The notes under the pieces are model-generated. The model saw only the letters and a program-made list of their open reading frames with translations, did not search any database and had not been told where the DNA came from. Shown here piece after piece: positions 56,040-61,313 of a stretch of DNA of 61,313 nucleotides (position 1 is its first letter; every line of letters starts with the position of its first letter). The translations under genes were made by a program, and so were the position numbers. The DNA is from Pseudomonadota bacterium (GTDB taxonomy: Bacteria > Pseudomonadota > Gammaproteobacteria > Xanthomonadales > Rhodanobacteraceae): assembly GCA_021827205.1 (NCBI GenBank), contig JAKAWV010000018.1, positions 1-61,313 on the forward strand. Reading direction: 5' to 3'.

Positions 56040-58709
56040 ATGTTGCAGCGCGATGCCGACGGCGCCACGACGCCCGCTTTGAAAATCCGTCTCGGCGACT
56101 ACCAAGCGCCCACCTGGCGCATCGCCGGCGTCGAACTGGTATTCGATCTGGACATCGCCAGCACCGAGGTTTACGCCCGCCTCGAACTGGTATCCGCCGA
56201 CGCCACGCCGGCGCCGCTGCGCCTCGATGGCGAGGGCCTGGAGCTGATCGAACTGCGCCTCGACGGCAAGCGACTCGGCCCTGCCGACTATCACGTGGAC
56301 GTGCATGCGCTGCAACTGTCCAAATTGCCCGCGCGCTGCGTGCTGGAAAGTCGCGTGCGCATCCGTCCGCAGGCCAACACCGCGCTGGAGGGTTTGTATC
56401 TGTCCGGCAGCGCCGAGCGCGGCTTTCTGCTGACGCAGTGCGAGGCGCAGGGCTTTCGCCACATCACTTATTTTCTCGATCGCCCCGATGTGCTGACGCG
56501 CTACTCGGTGGAGCTGCGCGCCGACGCCGCGCGCTTTCCGGTGCTGCTGGCCGGCGGCAACGCGGCCGGCAGCGGCGCGCTGGCCGACGGCAGGCACTGG
56601 GCGCGCTTCGATGATCCGCACCCCAGGCCCGCGTATCTGTTCGCGCTGGTGGCCGGACGCCTGCAATGCATCGAGCAGCCCTATACCACCGCCGAGGGCC
56701 GCGCGGTGACGCTGAAGCTGTGGGCCGAGGCTGACGCCATCGCGCAATGCCAGCACGCGCTGGGCGCGCTGCAACACGCCATGCGCTGGGACGAGCGCGT
56801 GTACGGCCGCAACTACGATCTGGACGTGTTCCATGTCGTCGCCACGCACGATTTCAACATGGGCGCGATGGAGAACAAGGGCCTCAACATCTTCAACGCC
56901 AAGTACCTGCTGGCCGACGCCGACGCCACCACCGACGAAGGTTTCCGCGCGGTCGAGGCCGTGGTCGCGCACGAGTACTTCCACAACTGGTCGGGTAACC
57001 GCGTCACCTGCCGCGACTGGTTTCAGTTGTCGCTCAAGGAAGGTTTCACCGTGTTTCGCGAGCAGAGTTTCTCGGCCGACATGCACTCGCACGCGCTCAA
57101 GCGCATCGAGGACGTGGCCACGCTGCGCCGCGCGCAGTTTCCCGAGGATGCCGGCCCGCTGGCGCACCCGGTGCGTCCGGCCGAGTATGCCGAGATCAAC
57201 AATTTCTACACCGCCACGGTGTACGAAAAAGGCGCGGAACTCATCCGCATGCTGGTCGCGCGCCTCGGGTCGGAGGCTTTCCGCCACGGCACCGATTTGT
57301 ACTTCGCGCGCCATGACGGCAGCGCGGCCACGGTCGAGGATCTGCTCGCCGCGCTAGGCGAAGCCGCTGGCGTGGACCTCACGCCCTACCTCGCCTGGTA
57401 CGCGCAGGCCGGCACGCCGCGACTGTCGGCGCGTTGTCACTACGAGCCGGCCACGCGTCGCTACGTGCTGCGCCTGGCGCAGCACACCGCGCCCACGCCC
57501 GGTCAGCCCGACAAGCGCCCGCTGCCGATCCCGCTGAAGCTGGCGCTGTTCGCGCGCGATGGCCGCATGCTGCCGCTGCGCCTGGCCGGCGAAGCCGCGC
57601 CCGCCGGCACCGAGCGCGTGGTGGAGCTGACCGATGCTGCCGCCGAGTTCGTGTTCGAGGACATCGACGAAGCACCGCTGCCGTCGCTGCTGCGCGGCTT
57701 TTCGGCACCGGTGATCCTGGAATGCGCCAGCGCGCCCGAGGATCTGGCGCTGCTGCTGCAGCACGATGCGGATGGCTTCAATCGCTGGGAGGCGGGCCAG
57801 CACCTGGCCGCCGATGCGTTCCGCACCGCGCATGCGGGCAGCGCGCACAACGCCGCGCTGGCGGCGTGGACCGGCGCGCTGAAGGCGTTGTTTGCACGCG
57901 CCGATTTCGACGACGAGGCGCTGCTGGCCGAACTGCTGGACGCGCCCGCGGTCAGCGAGCTGGAAGCGCTGGTCGAGCCGCACGACCCCGACGCCGTGGA
58001 CGCCGCGCGGCGCCAGCTTGAACGGGCGCTGGCACGGGCTCTCAATGCCGCGACGCTGGCCGCGCGCTACGCCGTGCTGCACGCCGCCGAGCTGGGCGTG
58101 CACGACGCGCGCGCACCGGCGCGGCGCCGGCTGAAACGCCGCGTGCTGGAGCTGTGGGTGCTGGTCGATCGCGCCGCGGCGCTGGCCGCCGCCGAGGATC
58201 AGTTCGCGCAGGCTAGCGGCATGAGCGAGCGCCTTGCCGCACTGCGCGTGCTGACGCGCCACGCCGATGCCGCCGCGCGTGCTGCTGCCCTGGCCGCGTT
58301 CCGCGCGCGGCACGCGCAGCAGCCGCTGGTGCTGGATATGTGGTTCGCGGTACAGGCCGAAGTGCCCGGCGGCGCCACGCTGGACACAGTGCGCGCGCTA
58401 CTGAGCGATGCCGCGTTCACGCTGCGCAATCCCAATCGCGTGCAGGCCTTGCTGGGCACTTTCGCGCGCCAGAACCGCACCGGTTTTCATCGCGTCGATG
58501 GCGCCGGCTATGCGTTGATGGTCGAGCAGTTGCGCGCGCTGGATGCGCTCAACCCGCAAACCGCCGCGCGCATCGCGCAGGTGTTCAACGGCTGGGCGCG
58601 ACTGGAACCCAAGCGCCGCGCATTGGCCGAGGCGCAGTTGCGCGCGCTGGCGACCACGCCGGGACTGTCGCGCAATCTGGCCGACATCGTGCAACGCAGT
58701 TTGGCTTGA
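56040..58709 (+). CDS. pepN: Aminopeptidase N
   Basis: An 889-residue M1 zinc aminopeptidase, close to the E. coli length (870), that trims peptides from the N-terminus in the cytosol. Seen: the exopeptidase motif GAMEN (275-279), the zinc site H311-E-Y-F-H315 with Glu334 ('WFQLSLKEGFTVF'), and the Tyr region 'ATVYEKGAELIRML'. The C-terminal half is the helical bowl domain ending in 'LSRNLADIVQRSLA'. No signal peptide. Followed by a composite repeat. Confidence 0.97.
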   Translation: MLQRDADGATTPALKIRLGDYQAPTWRIAGVELVFDLDIASTEVYARLELVSADATPAPLRLDGEGLELIELRLDGKRLGPADYHVDVHALQLSKLPARCVLESRVRIRPQANTALEGLYLSGSAERGFLLTQCEAQGFRHITYFLDRPDVLTRYSVELRADAARFPVLLAGGNAAGSGALADGRHWARFDDPHPRPAYLFALVAGRLQCIEQPYTTAEGRAVTLKLWAEADAIAQCQHALGALQHAMRWDERVYGRNYDLDVFHVVATHDFNMGAMENKGLNIFNAKYLLADADATTDEGFRAVEAVVAHEYFHNWSGNRVTCRDWFQLSLKEGFTVFREQSFSADMHSHALKRIEDVATLRRAQFPEDAGPLAHPVRPAEYAEINNFYTATVYEKGAELIRMLVARLGSEAFRHGTDLYFARHDGSAATVEDLLAALGEAAGVDLTPYLAWYAQAGTPRLSARCHYEPATRRYVLRLAQHTAPTPGQPDKRPLPIPLKLALFARDGRMLPLRLAGEAAPAGTERVVELTDAAAEFVFEDIDEAPLPSLLRGFSAPVILECASAPEDLALLLQHDADGFNRWEAGQHLAADAFRTAHAGSAHNAALAAWTGALKALFARADFDDEALLAELLDAPAVSELEALVEPHDPDAVDAARRQLERALARALNAATLAARYAVLHAAELGVHDARAPARRRLKRRVLELWVLVDRAAALAAAEDQFAQASGMSERLAALRVLTRHADAAARAAALAAFRARHAQQPLVLDMWFAVQAEVPGGATLDTVRALLSDAAFTLRNPNRVQALLGTFARQNRTGFHRVDGAGYALMVEQLRALDALNPQTAARIAQVFNGWARLEPKRRALAEAQLRALATTPGLSRNLADIVQRSLA

Positions 58710-58713
58710 AAAC

Positions 58714-58740
58714 CGGGACTCGGGACTCGGGACTCGGGAC
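58714..58740. repeat. 7-bp tandem repeat next to REP copy B
   Basis: CGGGACT is repeated three times (58714-58734) and followed by a partial unit (58735-58740). The unit is the reverse complement of the AGTCCCG repeat at 20175-20188. Confidence 0.85.
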
Positions 58741-58767
58741 GAAGCCTTGCGGGTTTCAGAACAGGGT

Positions 58768-58855
58768 CGTCATCCCCGGGCGCGCGCAGCGCGAGCCGGG
58801 GATCCAGTGCTTTTGCGAGAGCCGCTTCTGGATGCCCGCCTACGCGGGCATGACG
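58768..58855. repeat. Palindromic REP-like element, copy B
   Basis: The left arm runs CGTCATCCCCGGGCGCGC to GGATCCAG; the right arm read in reverse runs CGTCATGCCCGCGTAGGC to GCATCCAG. The two arms form a long imperfect hairpin between pepN and the convergent RimK-like gene. It resembles the widespread 'CGTCATTCCCGCG' intergenic repeats of proteobacteria. Confidence 0.75.
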
Positions 58856-58902
58856 TTGCACGCGAACCCGGCCATGAAATGCTCATTCCGATTCCCGACG
58901 CC

Positions 58903-60384
58903 TCAGCCAATAATCCCCAGCCGCTTGCGCTCCAGACGGCGCAGGAATTCCTGCATCACGCGCAGGTACAAATCCTCGCCGAGATAAGCATCCTCGACGC
59001 CGGCATCGACCGAGGGATTGTCGTTGACCTCGATCACCACGGTGCGCTCGGGGGTTTGCTTGATGTCCACGCCATAGAAGCCGTCGCCGATGGGTTGCGT
59101 GGCGCGCAGGGCCAGCTTGATGACCTCGGGCGGCGCCTCGCGTACCGGCAGGGTCTTGAAACCGCCACTCTTGGCCGTGCCCTTGGCGCCGTGGTTGTAG
59201 ATCTGCCAGTGGCCGCGCGCCATTGAGTACTGGCAGGCGTAAAGCGTTTCGTGGTTGAGCACGCCGATGCGCCAGTCGAACTCGGTGTACAGAAACTCCT
59301 GCGCGATCACCAGCGCGGTGTGCTGGAACAGTTCGCTGGCGGCACGATCCAGATCGGTGCTGGTTTCCACCTTGATCACGCCGCGCGAGAACGAGCCGTC
59401 GGGAATCTTCAGCACCATCGGAAAGCCGAGCCGCTCCGATAGATCGCGCAACTGCTTGGGATCGTCGCGGTACAGGATCTCGGTGCGCGGCGTGGCCAGC
59501 TTTTTCGAGCGCAGCAGGTCGTGCAGGTAGATCTTGTTGGTACAGCGCAGGATCGAGGTGGGATCGTCGATCACCACCATGCCCTCGCGCTCGGCCTTGT
59601 GCGCGAAGCGGTAGGTGTGGTGATCCAGCGCCGTGGTCTCGCGGATGAACAGGCCGTCGTATTCGGCCAGGCGCGTGTAATCGCCCTTGTCGATCGGATC
59701 GACCTCGATGCCCAGCGCCTTGCCGGCGGCGATGAAACTCTTCAGCGCCTTCTTGTTGGACGGCGGCATGACCTCGTTGGGGTCGACCAGCATGGCGATG
59801 TCGTAGCGATACAGGCGGCGCGCGCGCGGCTTGCGCCACAACTTGCGCGCGAAACTGTCCAGGGTTTGCGCGAAGGCGTCTTCCTGCGCATCGTCCAGCG
59901 TGTGCAGACCGATCGGCTTGATCGCGCTGATGCGCCACATGCGCTCGCGCTCGAACTCGATGCGCAGCAGCGGTGCCGGGAACGACTCGAACACGCCGCG
60001 CGCGAGATCGCGCAACTGCGGGTACGAGGTTTCGCCGAAGTACACGAGGATGCCGAAATCGGTGGTATCGCGCCCGCCGGCCGGCAGAAAATTGGCCAGC
60101 TTCTGGTTGAGATCCTCGACATCCAGCCCGTACAGCGAACGCCGGCGCAGGTCGTTGATGGTGCGCACCGAGGGGATCACGCGATGGCCGCGCGCCTCGC
60201 CGAGCAGGGAAACGTAGTAGCCGGTGCCGAGGTACTTGTAGCTGCGGCACAGGTTGATGACGTGGGTGCGCTCGTCACCGCCCACCGGCTCGCGCAGGTA
60301 GTCCGTGGCGGAAACGACATTGTCGGAGGGGTAGTACGAGCCCCAGTCCGTGCTTTTTTCGACAACGATGACCAGCCGGGCCAT
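58903..60384 (-). CDS. RimK-family ATP-grasp ligase with N-terminal RimK-like domain
   Basis: A 493-residue protein. The N-terminal ~200 residues ('DNVVSATDYLREPVGGDERTHVINLCRSYKYLGTGYYVSLLGEARGHRVIPS') match the domain often fused to RimK-like ATP-grasps. The C-terminal ATP-grasp has 'YLHDLLRSKKLATPRTEIL', 'LGFPMVLKIPDGSFSRGV' (ATP-binding Lys) and 'DGFYGVDIKQTPERTVVIEVNDNPSVDAG' (metal ligands). Such enzymes join a carboxylate to an amine, often an amino acid to a peptide or protein. It is divergent from a GNAT acetyltransferase; this pairing recurs in proteobacteria, with unknown product. Confidence 0.9.
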   Translation of the reverse strand: MARLVIVVEKSTDWGSYYPSDNVVSATDYLREPVGGDERTHVINLCRSYKYLGTGYYVSLLGEARGHRVIPSVRTINDLRRRSLYGLDVEDLNQKLANFLPAGGRDTTDFGILVYFGETSYPQLRDLARGVFESFPAPLLRIEFERERMWRISAIKPIGLHTLDDAQEDAFAQTLDSFARKLWRKPRARRLYRYDIAMLVDPNEVMPPSNKKALKSFIAAGKALGIEVDPIDKGDYTRLAEYDGLFIRETTALDHHTYRFAHKAEREGMVVIDDPTSILRCTNKIYLHDLLRSKKLATPRTEILYRDDPKQLRDLSERLGFPMVLKIPDGSFSRGVIKVETSTDLDRAASELFQHTALVIAQEFLYTEFDWRIGVLNHETLYACQYSMARGHWQIYNHGAKGTAKSGGFKTLPVREAPPEVIKLALRATQPIGDGFYGVDIKQTPERTVVIEVNDNPSVDAGVEDAYLGEDLYLRVMQEFLRRLERKRLGIIG

Positions 60385-60557
60385 GACTCCTCGCGCATGT
60401 GCTGCAGAACCGCGTGGGGGCGTTCTCCAGCGCGCGGGCGGCGCGAGTTTGGCACAGCGCCGCGCGCGCGCAAGACCCGCGCGCGCAGCGGTCGCGGCCG
60501 GGTCAGCAAAAAAGCTTGCAGCGGCGGCGCCATGTCACTACCGTGCGCGCCGTGCAG

Positions 60558-61031
60558 ATGCCCCGCGATCCAGAACCTCCCGGCCGAGTCCACGTCCGCC
60601 GCGCCGACGCCGTTGATCTCGACGCGCTGCTGGCGCTGGAAACGCGCGTGTTCCGCTCCGACCTGATCAGCCGCGCGCAGTACCGCCGCCACATCGACAG
60701 CGACACCGCGCTGGTGCTGGTGGCCACGCAGGCCGGCACGCTGTTGGGCTCGGTGGTGGTGTTCTTTCGCCGCGGCAGCCGCAACGCGCGCCTGTACTCG
60801 CTGGCCAGCGCGCCGGAAGCACGCGGTCGCGGCGTCGGTGCCGCCCTGCTGCGCGCCGCCGAGCAGGCCGCGCGCCAGCGCCGCTGCCAGGGCATGCGCC
60901 TGGAAGTGCGCGGCAGCAATCGCGCCGCGCAGCGTCTGTACGAGACGCGCGGCTACTGCCGCCACGGCTTGCACCGCGGCTACTACGAGGATGGCGCCGA
61001 CGCGCTGCGCTATGCCAAGACGCTGGACTGA
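60558..61031 (+). CDS. GNAT-family N-acetyltransferase
   Basis: A 157-residue acetyltransferase. 'HVRRADAVDLDALLALETRVF' opens the fold; the acetyl-CoA pyrophosphate loop is in 'LYSLASAPEARGRGVGAALLRAAEQAARQRRC' (R-G-R-G-V-G); 'LEVRGSNRAAQRLYETRGY' is motif B, as in RimI. ATG 60558 chosen; the frame is open further upstream but without a good site. In other genomes the partner of this RimK-like gene is a GNAT fused to a C39 peptidase-like domain; here only the GNAT part is present. Confidence 0.88.
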   Translation: MPRDPEPPGRVHVRRADAVDLDALLALETRVFRSDLISRAQYRRHIDSDTALVLVATQAGTLLGSVVVFFRRGSRNARLYSLASAPEARGRGVGAALLRAAEQAARQRRCQGMRLEVRGSNRAAQRLYETRGYCRHGLHRGYYEDGADALRYAKTLD

Positions 61032-61040
61032 ACCCGCGTC

Positions 61041-61313
61041 TCAAGCCCCGCTCAAGCCGCGCCAGCCATCGATCTCCACCAGCAGTTCGGCGCGGCACAC
61101 GTCGCCCAGCACGATTTGCAGCGGCGTGGTCGCCGGCAGCCGCCGCGCCAGTGTCGCGCGCAAGGCGGGCAGATCTTCGGCGTGGCGCAGATACACTTTC
61201 AGCGGCGCGTGCGCATCGAAGCCTGCCGGCATGCCGGCCGCGCCCAGCAGCGCCTCGATGTTGGCCAGGCTTTCCTGCAACTGCGCGCTGAAGTCCCCCG
61301 CGTGCAGCGAGGT
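61041..61313 (-). CDS. RidA (YjgF/YER057c/UK114) family protein, 5' end outside the window
   Basis: The C-terminal ~90 residues of a RidA-like protein, whose best-known members hydrolyse reactive enamine/imine intermediates to 2-ketoacids. Seen: 'SLHAGDFSAQLQESLANIEALLGAAG', 'PLKVYLRHAEDLPALRATLA', and 'VCRAELLVEIDGW', where the Arg after Cys is the substrate-carboxylate ligand of active RidA proteins. Convergent with the GNAT gene (9 nt between). Confidence 0.82.
   Translation of the reverse strand, partial: TSLHAGDFSAQLQESLANIEALLGAAGMPAGFDAHAPLKVYLRHAEDLPALRATLARRLPATTPLQIVLGDVCRAELLVEIDGWRGLSGA

Overview
This is the chromosomal replication-origin region of a high-GC gammaproteobacterium, most likely Xanthomonadales (Xanthomonadaceae/Rhodanobacteraceae type). 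The grounds are the order rpmH-dnaA-oriC-dnaN-recF-gyrB, a TPR gene followed by tonB-exbB-exbD-exbD and a convergent pdxJ just after gyrB (an arrangement known from Xanthomonas), phhA with a divergent Lrp-type regulator, and large TonB-dependent receptors. The genus cannot be fixed from the sequence alone. No rRNA, tRNA or CRISPR array was seen.

Layout. 1-4 kb: a secreted S9-type peptidase (cut by the window edge) and a TonB-dependent receptor. 4.4-6.6 kb: folB-tsaD facing rpsU-yqeY. 6.8-8 kb: a decayed phospholipase-D-like gene. 8.2-13.1 kb: a bacteriocin/microcin locus. 13.3-15 kb: a secreted M61-like metallopeptidase. 15.2-24.3 kb: phhA/Lrp, a toxin-antitoxin pair, an acyltransferase-hydrolase pair, tdk, rep and a TPR-sulfotransferase-like gene. 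24.4-29.8 kb: glnA, two unlike uppP paralogues in tandem, a yqjD-yqjE-yqjK-like trio and a PEBP protein. 29.9-44 kb: mnmE-yidC-rnpA-rpmH leftward and dnaA-dnaN-recF-gyrB, then the TPR-TonB-ExbB-ExbD-ExbD energy-transduction genes rightward. 44-61.3 kb: pdxJ, a permease-ATPase-phosphopantetheinyl transferase operon, acs, an rRNA methyltransferase, a TauE-type exporter, a CtaG-like protein, a dehydratase, pepN, a RimK-like ligase facing a GNAT acetyltransferase, and a partial RidA-family gene.

The most interesting part is the bacteriocin locus. A HlyD-type adaptor and a C39-peptidase ABC exporter overlap by 4 nt. They are followed by an AT-rich stretch encoding a 60-residue precursor with a double-glycine leader, a strong terminator, a CPBP-family intramembrane protease (a family used for bacteriocin self-immunity), a second precursor of 54 residues whose leader shares L-12, E-8, V-4, S-3 and G-1 with the first, a 46-residue single-span membrane protein, and another terminator. 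Together they read as a two-peptide secreted antibacterial system with its own maturation, export and immunity. An outer-membrane TolC-type partner is not encoded here.

Other structure: at two distant sites the same composite repeat (a 7-bp tandem repeat beside a palindrome) occurs in opposite orientations, and a separate ~160-bp near-palindrome lies upstream of uppP. Two transporter or enzyme genes (PLD-like, EamA-like) are broken.
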